Positions 33,422 to 45,814 are shown, counted from the first letter of the stretch. The stretch is 64,000 nt of DNA from Nemophila menziesii (GCA_029959085.1 JARWIR010000010.1:38975703-39039702); one strand, 5' to 3'. Notes: generated by a model not told the origin, from the sequence alone. Program-made: numbers and translations.

Positions 33422-35299
33422 ATGGAGCGCAGGATTAACAAGTATAACACGCAATTAAGTCCAGAGAGAGCTAAAGTTTGGAAGGAAAAATCGCCTAAAT
33501 ATCACTATTCTAGTAACAAAATTAGTAAAAGTAATCAAACGGTGGATTTAGCGGTGGCGGTGGTGGATTCTACGGCGGCGAAAGAGGAGGCGGAAGAGCT
33601 TAGCCTTAAGAAAGTGGCGGTTGTTTACTATCTTTGTAGGAATCGACAGCTTGAACATCCTCATTTCATTGAAGTTCCTCTTTCTTCACCTAAAGGTCTT
33701 TATTTAAGAGGTAAATTTTGAATTTTAGATTTTTTATTTTTTATTTTCAATTTTAATTTTGTGCATTTCTTAATTTCTTCATATATATTGAAGATGTTAT
33801 TCAAAGACTTAATGTGTTAAGGGGAAGATGCATGGCTTCAATGTATTCCTGGTCTTGTAAAAGGTAAAGGACCACTTTAAACAATATGTAATACTTCCGG
33901 GGTCAAAATTAAATTTATTTTTATTTCAATTAATGTAGAAGCTACAAAAATGGATATGTATGGCATGATTTATGTGAAGATGATTTAGTTCTTCCAGCTC
34001 ATGGAAATGAATATGTTCTCAAAGGCTCAGAGCTTTTCGAAGAAAATAATTCTTCAGGTTTTCTTAATTTTAATAATTTACAACAAAACCTTATATTAAA
34101 CCAGATCTTGTCTAATATTATATATATTATTTATTAGGCCGTGTATTACAAAATTCTAAAGCATTACCCGAACCATTAATTTCGAGAAATAGAGATGATT
34201 CCTCATCATCTTCAAGTATGAACGGAAATGCCCCAAAACTTTCACAAGATGACGAACTTTCACCCCCGGCTCATCGTTCAAGTTCATCAGATATTTCTCC
34301 AGTTTCAAGTATCGACAAAAACTCCTCTTGGAATGGTTCTTTAAGCTTAACTGAATATAAAATTTACAAAAACGATGGATTAGCTGATGCTTCAACACAA
34401 ACCGAGGAAGAAAAGCGGGTCCCACCGGGACCCGAACCCGAACCTGAAACTAGTTCATCACCACCACAATGTTCTTCAAGTGCGAGTAAAACAGATACCC
34501 TAGAGAACTTAATCAAAGCTGATGCGAGTAAATTCAATAGTTTTAGAATACTAGAGGACGAAGAATTAAAAGCACAAAACAATACGAAACTTAAAGCATC
34601 GAACATGCTTATGCAATTAATCACTTGTGGATCAATTTCAGTTAAGGATAATAATTTCGGTTTAATACCAAGTTATTTACATTCGAAATTATTATTTACA
34701 GAGCTTGATAATAATCCAAAATTCGTGAATACTAAAGAAGATAAAGAGTATTTTAGTGGTAGCTTTGTGGAGAAAATGAGTAAAGATATACCTGTTTTGA
34801 AACGTTCATCTTCTTATAATGCAGACAGGTTTGTTTTTGTATCATTTTCTTACTAGTTCTTATTTATTGTGACTGTTTTTGATTTTATTTTAATTTTATA
34901 GGACTAGTAAGCAATTTGATATAGTTGAAGAGAAAGAAGAAACGAAAAGTAAGTGTATACCACGATCAATTAAGGGGTCACTAATTAAACAAGCGAGAAG
35001 TGAATCTATGAGATCTCCTTTATCTGATGGACCGAGAATTTCATCAGCTAGAACTGATAGTTCGAGAAATATTGGAACTTCTTCTAAAACACCATCGAGA
35101 AAATCAGAATCGTTTAGAGAAGAAGATAATGTGATTAAAATTGAAGAAAGTTAAGTTTTGTGTTTTTTTTTTTTTAATTTTGATTATGTTTTTTTGTGTG
35201 TTTATATTGATTGAGAGAATTTTTGTTTTGTTTTTTAACAGGCTTGCTTCGGGAGCTAGGGTTATAATACAATCGAATGGAGCTAATGATAGTGATTAA
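33422..35299 (+). CDS. SOK: SOSEKI (DUF966, DIX-like) polarity protein, six exons
   Basis: Exons: 33422-33710, 33794-33863, 33939-34057, 34138-34828, 34902-35150, 35242-35299; phases agree and give about 491 residues. The N-terminus has the conserved SPERAKVW motif (residues 13-20). Residues 63-155 form the DIX-like domain with [50 protein letters not shown] and LKGSELFEE. Plant SOSEKI proteins polymerise through this domain and accumulate at cell corners or edges as polarity markers. The long exon 4 is Ser/Pro-rich and contains ADASTQTEE. The last exon encodes [12 protein letters not shown], which I recall as a conserved C-terminal block. Introns 1-4 are GT-AG; the last intron begins TT (35151), so the final exon may not be spliced in. 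In that case translation stops one codon past the junction. It is most likely a real gene. Confidence 0.9.
35151..35241 (+). other. Last SOSEKI intron with a TT donor
   Basis: The exon ends GAAGAAAG and the next bases are TTAAGT; the plant consensus after AG would be GTAAGT, so only the first intron base differs. The acceptor TTTTTTAACAG is normal. Without splicing the frame reads Ser then TAA. Confidence 0.7.
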
Positions 35300-35884
35300 T
35301 AGTGAAGGGTGAAATTTTTGATGAATTTTGTAACTAATTTGACTTGTATATACGGTGTTTATGAATGTGCGCATATAAAGGTTGTCTTGAGATGAAAATT
35401 ATGTACTTATTTATATACTTTTTACTAAAAAGATGATGAATTGGTGGTTCATGTTTTGATGAATTTTTGTGAGATAAGGATTTTTTTTTTTAATGAAGTG
35501 AGAAATTAGTTGATGGTTTTTTATGGGAAAATCTTGGGTGAAACTGGACCACAACTTCTAAACATGGTCTTTGACTTACAAAATCACTATCAAGTAAGAC
35601 TTTTGTCTTACAAAAATAAGATTAACAGTTTTAAAAAAAAACAATAAACAATTTGGAAAAGTGGTTGAATTACAGTTTTAATAATAATAGTAGTAATAAA
35701 CAATATGGAAAATTGGTTTTGTGAACAAAAAGAGCATATGGGAGCTGTGGTCTAGGTTCACACAAGATTTTTCTGTTAGGTTAATTATATAAAAGAGAGT
35801 TTTTTATATAATAAAAAAATACTTTTTTTATACAACATATAAAATCCCATCACATTATAGCGACAATTTTTCATAAAATCCCAT

Positions 35885-36358
35885 CATATCGTGGTTACTT
35901 TTTATAAAGAACTTTATAAAGAGAAGAGTTTTTCAGGAAGAAGGTTTTCTGAGAATGCTATGGAGGCTGAGGCATTTGGAGTACTCAAAGCATGTTTATG
36001 GGCAAAAGACTTCAATAATACACCATGTATTATTGAAAATGATAGCAAGGTCATCATGGATGCTCTATCTTCAAATTATCCCATTGTTAGCAATAGAATA
36101 AAGAATATTATTAGTAGTATTTATTTTATTTCAGAGTTTTGTAATCCTATTTTCTCATGTATTTCGAGAAAACAAAATTTAGTTGTTGATTGGATAGTCA
36201 AAAATTCGCCTATAGGCATAGTTTTAGGCTATAATAGGGATCTAATCCCTAACCAATTAGCGCAACTAATTGCAAACGATGCCACCCCTTCGGGAGTTGG
36301 TTAATATTTTGTAATCTCTATTTATTAATGAAAGATTTTAGAACAAAAAAAAAAAGAC
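35885..36358 (+). pseudogene. LINE 3' fragment with RNase H-like domain
   Basis: An open stretch 35891-36304 translates to an RNase H-like C-terminus: NAMEAEAFGVLKA, IIENDSKVIMDAL and a final short tail. The third acidic region is degraded (QNLVVDWIVKNS). It ends in ATTTTAGAAC plus eleven A at 36345-36356, a LINE tail. It is 5'-truncated. A clear target duplication was not found. Confidence 0.75.
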
Positions 36359-36365
36359 TATGTGT

Positions 36366-36415
36366 GATAGACTACACAAACCGACAAAAAAAAAAAAAAA
36401 AGATAGACTACACAA
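36366..36415 (+). mobile_element. Ultra-short retroposon-like insertion (site 3)
   Basis: GATAGACTACACAA is repeated without mismatch at 36366-36379 and 36402-36415. Between are ACCGAC and sixteen A. It lies 10 bases after the A-tail of the preceding LINE fragment. Confidence 0.85.
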
Positions 36416-37048
36416 GATTTGTTTGAGATACATTTTTGAAATCGAAAGAAAGAAATTGTTACTAGTATTAATATTGATTCTTAAATCAATTATTTGAAGT
36501 GAGAAAATAGAAGGCGTGTGATTTTGATTTTGAAATCCTATGACAGAACATTCTCCCAGGAGCATTGGATTCTAACCTTAAAGGTAGATTGTAGTAAATA
36601 TTGTTGTCAACGTCAAAGCTTAGAATAGTCATTTTTTTTGGTTAGTTGGGTTTTCAAAGCTGTAAAAGTGAATGGTAATGCTTTTTTTACAAGTTAGTAT
36701 AACTTAGTCAACTGAACTCACATGTGTGTCTATAGTGTAAAGATCTATTTAGAGTCTAGACAAATATCAGTTTTTCAATAAGTAGAAAGATTTTGCTCAA
36801 GAAAGTTTGAAAAGATTAAAGAAATTATATCGACAATTTAATACCGCATTATATTTGAATTAAAGTCACTTTGCACTTTAAGGTGCAAAAGTGCTCCCCT
36901 CACATGTCTATCAAGGACAATAAATGAGTTTTTAGCGTAATTTCCTCTTGCTTTTTGGTTGGAACCAAAAGTTATTGGGGCCAGGAAACACTTTCTTCAA
37001 TTTATACTGAGATTTGGCATTAAGAAAGTATACGTACTACAATTATAT
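36416..37048. other. Intergenic, nothing recognised
   Basis: AT-rich; no supported gene or repeat boundary. Confidence 0.4.
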
Positions 37049-37110
37049 CACATGAGAGTATTTTTTTTTAGTCGAAAGAAGCATATATAAAGAAACTTCA
37101 AAAAAATACA

Positions 37111-40100
37111 TCACTCTATTCCTACAGAGTTAAAGTCTCTAGCTAAGAAAGAAGCGAGATTGGGGGGAGGAAAAGAGTTCCAAAGGCTAAACAAGGAGCC
37201 TTTAATCTCCTGTTTAGCCACCGAATCTTGCCAAGAGTTGTTTGATCTCCTAACAAAGGAGATTTTAAAGGTACAAAATTGTTTAAAATTACAAATACTA
37301 CTAACAAGCCCTCTAATATTACAAAAAACTTTCTCTCTGCTAGAAACTTGTTGAATAAGGGTTAAACAGTCATTTTTCACTTCAACTTTGCCTATTGGAA
37401 GTCTTGAAGCCATAGAGCATGCTTGAAAGAGTCCTCTAGCCTCTGCTTCAAGTGGAGAATGAGCAAAAAATTTCTTAGAGCATCCATCTACCAGATTCCC
37501 ATTACTGTCCCTGGTAAGACAAGCATAGGAGGCTTGATTAGTTAAATAATCAAAAGAAGCATCACTATTATTTTAAAACATCCTTTTTTAGGTGGTTCCC
37601 AATGCCCTGGTCTGCCTTTTGCTAAGGTATTGAACCTGAGTTGCATTATTATAAGAATTATTTAGTTGTTGAAGATCAAAAACCCCAATAATTGCATTTG
37701 TATCTTTATTATCTTGATTCTCTTGATTAGCCTCAGTCTTTATCCTCTTGGATAATATATAGTCATCATTGGCTATTAAAGCTTCTGAAAGAATTTCCAT
37801 AGGGTCAGGTGTTTTGCCTCTAAAAATAGCCTCATTTCTACCTTTCCAAATGGACCACACAATGTAAAATGCCAATTCACCAAGACCTTTATCACTTGAT
37901 TTTGTCTCATTAATGCTCAGTCTTATAAAATGAATCCATTTCTTAAAATTAAAAGAAGGCTCTGAAAATGAGATAAAATTCAGAGGGCTAGCTAGCCACA
38001 CTGCCCTAGCCCAAGAACAGTGAAAAATAAGGTGCTCCACATTTTCAGTAGCTACCCCACAAACAGAGCATAAGTCAGAAGAACGGGCCTTCCTAATTTT
38101 CCTATTCTCATTTGTTGGTAAAGCATTCTCACAACATTTCCACACAAAATTTTTCACTTTTGGAATAACATTCATATTCCAAACAGTTTTCCAATCATCT
38201 GAGAGTAACTTAAAAAATTGTTCACCTTTACTTTTATTAAAATTTCCCTCCTTTTGTTGCTGAGCCATCCAAATCCTCTTATACATATCCTTAACTACAA
38301 CTCTACCAGTAGAAGAGTGAGGCCAAAAAGGCACATCTTCAAGGTACAGCTGAGAGAGGTGTGTAGAAGAGATGGTTGCTACAGCTTTTGGGGGGAAGTA
38401 CTGATTAAGAATCTCCAGATTCCAAGTTAAAGAATCTGAATTAATAAGTTCTGAAACATATCTCAAATTACAACCATTAGGTTTAATAAGTTTTTTATCA
38501 TAAGGTAACCAAATTTCATCCCAGATATTTAAACTCTCTCCATTTCCAACATTCCATTTTACTTCCTTTAAAAAACAGTTTCTACCCTCAATGAGACTCT
38601 TCCAACCCCAAGAAAAATTACCATTCAGTTGGGCTTTAAAAAAGCCAGTTTTTGGGAAATACTTCCCTTTAAATAATTTGTAAAGTAATGAACTTTTATT
38701 AATGTTAAACTTCCAGGCATTAGAGGCAAGAAGAGCAAGGTTTTGACAATGAAAATCCTTAAAACCCAAACCTCCATCCTCTTTACAGTTCATAAGAGTT
38801 TGCCATTTAATCCAATGGCATCTACTTTCTCCTTGATTGTCCCAATAGAAATTTGAGATCAAGGAAGTTAAATGAGAGGTAACTTTTTTAGGAATCAGAA
38901 AAACTGACATTATATAGTTGGGAATTGCTCCAACCACAGCTTTTATGAGAACTTCTTTCCCACTTTTAGACAACATCTTTGTATCCCATCTATTCATATT
39001 TTTATAACCATATCAATTAACCATTCCAGAGATTTTACTTTTGACTTTCCCCAAGAGGAAGGAATGCCAAGGTATTTTCCCAAATGATCTATTTTATTCA
39101 TTCTTAAAGAATGGGAAAAACTATTTCTCAACGCCTGTGGTGTATTTTTACTGAAGAAAACACCACTTTTATTGAGATTCATTTTCTGGCCTGATGCATA
39201 AGTGTACCAGTTCAAAATGTTATTAAAAATATCAATATTATTATCACTTGCTTCAAGAAAGAACAAGCTATCATATGCAAATAGTACATGAGTAATCTTT
39301 GGGGCATGTCTTGCAATTGCAATGCCTTTAAACAATCCAATATCCACAAAATGATCAATCAAATGTGAGAGAGCTTGAGTAACAATACAGAACAGGTATG
39401 GGGAAAGTGGATCCCCTTGCCTCAGTCCCTTCTGAGGTTTATCAAGGTCAAATAATGCCCCATTTACTTGAACTTTATAAGAAACAGTTGTGACACAATT
39501 TTTAATCCATCCTACCCAAGTAGAATTAAATCCCATTTGGGATAGAACATCAATCAAGAAATCCCATTCTATATTTTCATATGCTTTACTCATATCTGCC
39601 TTAATTGCCAAATAATATTTCATAGTATCTCTTTTATTATTGAGGAAGTGAGAAACTTCCTGAGCAATCAAAATATTCTCAAAAATTGATCTTCCAGGAA
39701 TGAAGGCAGTTTGAGTCTCAGAGACCAAACTACCAATCCATTCTTGTAACCTAAGAGTAAGAATTTTAGAGATAACCTTATAAATAAAGTTTGCACAACT
39801 TATAGGCCTAAATGAAGCAACCATATCCAGGTTTTCACACTTAGGTATAAGGGCTATGATAGTACAATTTATTTCCTCCAAAGAAGAATTATTCAAGATA
39901 AAGTCAGAGACTAATGCCACAAGATCATTTTTCAATAAATCCCAGAACTTTTTAAAAAAGAAGCCACCATAGCCATCTGGTCCTGGGGATTTATCACTCC
40001 CTAAGGACCAAATAGCTTTTTTAATCTCATCACAATCAACATTTTTTGTTAAGGCACAGTTCATTTCATCAGTCACAACTTTTTTTACTTTACATAAAAT

Positions 40101-41329
40101 AGGTTGATAATTTCTTTCTCCCACTGATTTGAATATACTATTGTAATATCCCACAATTTCTTTTGATATGTCATTAGTATCTGAGATCCAACAACCTTCA
40201 TTATTCTTCAGTTTAGAGATTCTATTTCTAGACCTCTTAATTTTAGTTGAGGCATGAAAATACTTTGAATTCCTATCTCCTAGCCTTAACCAATTATTTT
40301 TTGATCTTAAAGACCAATATAGCTCCTCTTTTTTCCAAAATTCTTCAAGTTCCATACTCAGAGAGTTAAAGAGATCATAATTCTCATCACTGTAGGGTTC
40401 ATTAAAGATAAATTCCAACTGGGACAAATTTTTTTTGATTAGAATCCTATTATTCAAGATTCTTTTCCGAGCCCACCAAGTAATATGTTTTTGGATTTGT
40501 GATAATTTGTATTTCATAAGAGAAATACCTCGCAAATCCATAACATGCCCTTTTTTCCATTTCTCAATAATAACTTGACAAAGTGTTTTGTCATAAATCC
40601 ATCCTTTTTCAAGGATAAAACGTTTCTTATACGTTTTTGAATATGTTCCAAAGTTCAGTACAATTGGAGAGTGATCTGATCCAAGAGGAGGTAACACTTC
40701 ATTCCAAAAGTTTGGATAAAGAATCATCCACTCCTGATTAACCAAAATTCTATCATGCCTTTGTTTTATCAGCTGGTTGCCATTTCTCTTGTTAGACCAA
40801 GAGAAATTACATCCTAAAGCTGGTATATCACAGAGGCATTTGAATCAATGAAAGCATTGAAGATATCCATATTTTTCTTATGAGAAGAATTCATATTTCC
40901 TCCCATTTTTTCAGAAGAAAATCTGATCAAGTTGAAATCCCCCAAAAAGCACCAATGTTTCAAATCATTAAGTTTCCTCAAAAAGGAACTTTTATCGTCA
41001 TCTGCAGTAGGGCCATATATAAAGTTAAATTCGCATAATTCAATATTTGTACTATGATAAGTGCACTGAATCAAGTTCTTATCAGAGCTGATTTGAGTGT
41101 AGTTACCAGGTTCTTTCACAAGAACTGCTAATCCCCCAGATAAACCAACAGGGTCCACTTGTGAGACAAGTGACATTTTCAGTTTATGACTTAAGGAAAT
41201 TATAAAATCAAGTTTATGTTTAGTTTCAGATAAAAAAATTACCTCCAAGTGATGAGTCTTGATAATTTCCACCAAGCTCATCTCTGTCAAGGCTGTGCCA
41301 ATGCCTTGACAGTTCCATGCTTGTATCAT
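37111..41329 (-). pseudogene. LINE ORF2: endonuclease, RT, zinc-binding and RNase H, several frameshifts
   Basis: Starts at ATG 41329, overlapping the ORF1 stop. 41329-40814 is the APE-type endonuclease (AWNCQGIG, FLSETKHK, CFLGDFNLIR). Frame changes near 40845 and then RT runs 40745-38994 (GSDKSPGPDGYGG, FIPGRSIFENILIAQE, GLRQGDPLSPYLF). The active-site box reads LFAYDSLFF, not FADD, so the first catalytic Asp is Tyr. A frame change in an A-run near 38995 leads to 38997-37588 with the zinc-binding domain (LCSVCGVATENVEHLIFHC). Another near 37620 leads to RNase H with DASFDYL, LEAEARGLF and NSWQDSVAK, ending 37111. At least three frameshifts plus the active-site change make it dead. Confidence 0.9.
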
Positions 41330-42691
41330 TGAAGGTTTTGGGGTTGATATGGGTCAACCCCGCAAACCTCATCAGCTTCCATCTCTTCTTGTATTCCTTC
41401 TTCATACCATATCTCTATATTTTCATCAGTGTCAATTTTTTCATCCTCATGTAACACAGCCATCTCATTATCACCACCAGAGGCTGGGGTAATAAGAGTT
41501 GCTAGTGCTTGAGGATTTAATTCATCATCATTAGGAAGACCTAAGTCCTCTCTGACCTGCTTTGTTCTGTTCTTGTTCCTTTCTAGAGACCCAAAACAAA
41601 TTGTTTGATCTGAATTATCAGTAATAGAAGAGTCAATTTTGACTTTTTCCTCAATTTCAAACATAGGACTTAACTTAACATTAGCTTCATTTGTCCCACA
41701 GAGTTTGAGTATTTCATCATTATCCAATGGCCTAAGATCAGTCTTAAAAGCAACACCTTGAATCATAGTTTGATCAAGATTAACTGTAGGAGTAAGTAAG
41801 GAGTTTTGAACAGAGTTCATACCTCCTCCTTTAATCAATTCTATTCCAACATTAGTGCCTATTTCACCTTCCTCTAGCACTTCAACTTTCTTTTTGAGTT
41901 TACTTTTCAAAGGTTTCTTAACTCTTTGATTTGTATTTTTGTTCTTCACAGCTCTGAACACAAATTCCTTCTCTCTTGTAGCATTCTCAGAGAATTTAAT
42001 CCAGTTTCCCAGCCTATTAGTGAGAGGATTAGGATTGTCACAGTTTTTTTCTTCATGAGAGACTATACCACACTTAAAACAAAAATCAAATAACTTTTCA
42101 TACTTGAAAGATACCCAAACATTCTGTCCTTTTGAAATTTGAAATTAAATCCCTCCAGTAATGGAGTTAACACCGAACGTTGAACCCTAACTCTGATACT
42201 TGGGTCATCTTTATACTTAATCGGGTCAGGCAAGCAAATATCAATAACTCTTCCAACCTTAGAGGCTATTTTGCAAGCATTAGATTCTTTAATAAACAAT
42301 GGAGGGACACCATAGATTCTAATCCAAAACACAGTCTCATCAAGAAGTGAAGGATTGATAATAGTTTCTTCTTGTTTCTGAACCAAGATATGAAATCCAA
42401 AAATATGATAAGGCCTATTATTCCAAACAGTTTCAAAATCTTTCTCTTTATCAAACTGAACTGTGAATAGATTGAAACCTTTCTTTTCAAGAGTTATTCT
42501 TCCAGTGATACCCCAGTACTGGATTATAATTTTCTTTAAATAACTATGGTTAATCATACCTGTAGCAATCACACGGAGAATAAGTTTGGGTTCATCAAAC
42601 TTGAATAAATAGCATCTTTGTCCGGAGAGAGACAAAGTTCATCATCTTCCTCTTCTCGCTTCCCCTCTTTGAGGTTCAAGGATGAAGCCAT
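41326..42691 (-). pseudogene. LINE ORF1: DUF4283 and zinc-knuckle protein, frameshifted
   Basis: The ATG at 42691 opens MASSLNLKEGKREEE; the frame shifts near 42630 into the DUF4283 region (42635 down: KFDEPKLILRVIATG, FWIRIYGVPP, GRVIDICLPDP). A second single-base loss near 42130 (AAG GAC where a G is missing) leads to VSFKYEKLFDFCFKCGIVSHEEKNC, the zinc knuckle. The C-terminal 211 codons (41961-41326) are low-complexity and acidic. It normally binds LINE RNA. It ends TGA at 41328-41326 and overlaps the ORF2 start as ATGA. Confidence 0.85.
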
Positions 42692-43078
42692 CAAGAGGGA
42701 AGTTTAGAAGATAATCGTGAAAGAGAACTCAACAAAGCACTTGAAAGTGACTTTTAAGAATCTGAAACTTGCAATCGAGAAGTAGAAAAAGCTTAGTTTC
42801 ATAGATCTACGGGTAGATCTTAACTTGAAACTAAGTTTATGAGATCTAATCGGACCTAAAGAGAGAGAGAGGAGATGATAGATTCAGGGTTTAGATAGGT
42901 GTTTAAGTGGTGGTTCACGGTGGATCGAGGAGTTGGATCGGGATTCAGGTGAGGGGGTAGGGTTTCTCGGGAAGTGTGTCTGAGAGCATTGTCGATGTTA
43001 TTCATTCATAATCGTTCCACATGAGAGTATTAGCATTTGCAGAGTCCTCTTATCTAGAAGAATAACAGGGTTTAAAAT

Positions 43079-45214
43079 AAAAAGGATAAATACTACGATA
43101 ACAGAGTCCTCTTAGCGGTACGTGAATTCTTCATTTCCGGATTTTTACTTCGTCAATTAAATACTACGATAATTGCTTTAATTCCCAAGATAGATGATCC
43201 GACATGTGTAGATGATTTTCGACCTATTTCTTGTTGTAACGGGTTGTATAAGGCGATTACCATGATAATGGCGCATCGGCTTAAACCGATGCTTAATAAT
43301 TTAATTGATAAATCTCAAAATGCTTTTGTGGAGGGAAGATCTATGATAAAAAATATACACCTCATGCAAGAGCTTTTAAGGGGTACAACAATCAAAGTAG
43401 CTCCTCGAGATGCACTATTAAGATCGATTTTCGAAAGGCGTATGATTCGATCTCTTGGGAATTCCTTCATGAAGTATTAAAGGGATTAAATTTTCCGGAA
43501 AAGTTTGTGAATTGGATAATGGCTTGTGTTTCATCTCCTTTCTATTCGGTAGCTATAAATGGAGAAATTCATGGATTTTTTAAAGGCGAAAAAGGATTAA
43601 GACAAGGTGACCCTATATCCCCTTATCTTTTTATCCTTTGTCTTGAATACTTCTCTAGGCTTTTAAAAAAAAATACAAGTATTAATTTTTAAGTATCATC
43701 CTAAATGTGATAAACAAAAGATCACACATATAGCCTTTGCGGATGATTTAATGCTACTTTCAAAAGGAGACAAAGAGTCGATACAAATTCTTATGGATAG
43801 CTTAAATACTTTTGGGGATTGTTCGGGACTTCGACTAAATGTTGAAAAGTCTAATATATATTATATTGAGGTATCGAATGATGATATTGAAAATGGTGTG
43901 ACACCTACACTCTTAGAAAGAGGTGACATGCCTTTTCGTTATCTTGGGGTCCCGCTTGGCTCCTCCGTGTTGCTTTCTAGAGATTATAAACCTCTTTTTG
44001 ATAAGTTGAAAGGTTATGTGAGGTCTTGGAGAGCTTCGTCTCTTTCTTTTGCGGGGAGATTGGAATTATTTAGATCGATTCTCCAAGGAGTTATTTGTTT
44101 TTGGTTTTGTATTTTTCCGATTTCGATTGGTGTTCGAGATCGTGTGATTATCATATGCCGGAATTTTTATTGGGAAAATAAACCTCCTCAAGTTAGTTGG
44201 AGTAAGATTTGTATACCAAAAGATGAAGGTGGACTTGGGTTAAAAAATTTAGAAGCATGGAACAAAGCATTACAATAAAAAATCCTTTGGAAAATTGTAG
44301 AAAATAAGGATTCACTTTGGATTAAATGGATACATGGAGAATATTTTCAAACTTGTGGATTTTGGGATTGGCAACCGAGAAAGGGGGATTCTCCTTTATT
44401 GAAAAATGTTTGGGAGTTAAAGGATGTTATTTGTGGGTCCTTAGGAGTGGAAGACGAGAAAGTATCTTGGCTTTGTGGTTTTCCTCGAGAAATGCGAGTC
44501 ACATTACACTTGGGATATCGAGTAAGGAATTTTATTCTTTACATAAAAAACCTTATGATTTATTCCGTCGAAAATATGATATTAAACCTTGGGCGAATAT
44601 TATTTGGGACTCGTGTGTATTTCCTAAACATGCAATTATTGTATGGATGGCTTTGCGAGAGAGACTTAAAACTAAGGATCGTATTACTTATTTGGAGTTG
44701 GATCCTCTTTGTAATTTATGTGGAGAAGATTTTGAGTCAAACAAGCATCTCTTTTTTGATTGTGCTTATTCGAGGGCTATTTGGTTGGAGATAAAGTCTT
44801 GGCTAGGATTGGAAAAGGAGATGAACACGCTACTAAGTGCTTTGAAATGGCTCAAAAAACTTAAAGTTAGAGAAAATTGGAGGAGAAAAGCATGGAGGAT
44901 TGGTTTTGGAGCTACCGTGTATTGTATTTGGAAAGCGAGAAATCACCTAGCTATAAGAGGCGATTCTTCATCTAGAGAAACGGTTATCAAGGAAATTAAG
45001 TGGTGCATCTTTTCCATTTTATTTTCCTTGTTCCCTCATCATTCATTTTTAGATGATGGTGGACGATTAGCTTGTATTAATTAGTATGAGGTAGTCGTTT
45101 TTAGCTTCTTAGTTGCTATCTTTAGCCTTTTGGCTTAGGTAGGTAACTCTCTTGTATAGTGTACAGTTTTTTATTAACACAACCGTTTACCTAACCCAAA
45201 AAAAAGGATAAATA
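43079..45214 (+). mobile_element. 5'-truncated LINE of a second lineage, plus strand
   Basis: Flanked by AAAAGGATAAATA (43079-43091 and 45202-45214, the second merging with the A-tail after CTAACCC). About 2.1 kb. It lies 60 bp from the end of the large LINE and runs the other way. Its 5' junction (43092-43160) is scrambled: CAGAGTCCTCTTA copies host sequence near 43039, and ACTACGATAA copies LINE sequence near 43170. Confidence 0.85.
43165..45084 (+). pseudogene. LINE ORF2 fragment: RT and zinc-binding domain, no RNase H
   Basis: Begins inside RT (IIALIPKIDDPTCVDDFRPISC). It has the RT blocks FVEGRSMIKNIHLMQELLRG, a frameshift near 43405 into KIDFRKAYDSISW, GLRQGDPISPYLF, and after another break near 43680 HIAFADDLMLLSKG with both catalytic Asp present. 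A stop at 44276-44278 and a shift separate the last part 44326-45084, which contains the zinc-binding domain LCNLCGEDFESNKHLFFDC. It ends after WCIFSILFSLFPHH with no RNase H domain, unlike the other LINEs in this window. Confidence 0.87.
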
Positions 45215-45484
45215 TCTATATAGAGAAATCTTATATTTAATCCTCACTAACCATTACTCTCTCTCTCTTTTCTCTAAGATTTTTTTTTTAATTTTCTTCA
45301 ACAATCCAATCTTCAATCCTCTTCATTTCTTGTAGTTTTGGTTTTCTTTAGTGCTCGATTCACATATCCTGGAAGATGAATTTATCTTCGGATGGTTTAT
45401 CTTCCCCATTATCTTTCTCTGTTTTAGATCTAAAGTTAAGACTAACCTAGGAAACAAAATAATAGATATAGGATCGATGAAAGG
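45215..45484. other. C/T-rich short stretch, possible LINE 5' fragment
   Basis: Leader-like pyrimidine-rich sequence followed by ATG at 45376 opening about 24 codons (LSSDGLSSPLSFSVLD). This resembles the start of plant LINE ORF1 proteins but is too short to be sure. Confidence 0.3.
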
Positions 45485-45806
45485 GAAAGTTTAGGCTTTT
45501 TTTATTACATCGGAGATCCATTAGATCATGTTACATGAACAAGAATGCGCTAATCTACTACATTATTAAGTAAATCGGGATTATATATAGCTCTTGGCGT
45601 CTTATATCCCATTCAGTCCTTAGTGAGAAGACCCAGATGCCATCCGGAGGATACCCCAACAGCTCGTACTCGTCTCTATTCTTCCAACTCACTTTTTCCA
45701 ACCAATCCGCACAAGTATTAGCCTCCCTATAAATGACCCTCACGTTAAAACCCTTATTTTTATCAAGCATCAACCGGATATGCCTAATCCACTGCGCCCC
45801 AGGCAT
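45485..45806 (-). pseudogene. Small LINE 3' fragment (end of RNase H domain)
   Basis: The minus strand encodes WIRHIRLML, RVIYREANTCADWLEKVSW, the last helix region of the plant RNase H-like domain, then a short C-terminus. A plus-strand T-run near 45497-45503 is a possible A-tail. It abuts the MULE transposase frame at about 45810, so it interrupts or replaced its 5' end. Confidence 0.7.
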
Positions 45807-45814
45807 GTTAATTC

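Larger units (their letters stand above)
37049..43031 (-). mobile_element. Structurally full-length LINE, mutated, with perfect 14-bp duplications
   Basis: CACATGAGAGTATT occurs at 37049-37062 and 43018-43031 and brackets 5.95 kb read on the minus strand: a 5' UTR of about 325 bp, ORF1, ORF2 and a short A-tail (T-run 37061-37069 on the plus strand, preceded by CGACT). Domain order is ORF1 (DUF4283, zinc knuckle), endonuclease, RT, zinc-binding domain, RNase H, the layout of plant L1-type LINEs. Several frameshifts make it non-autonomous now. Confidence 0.93.
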
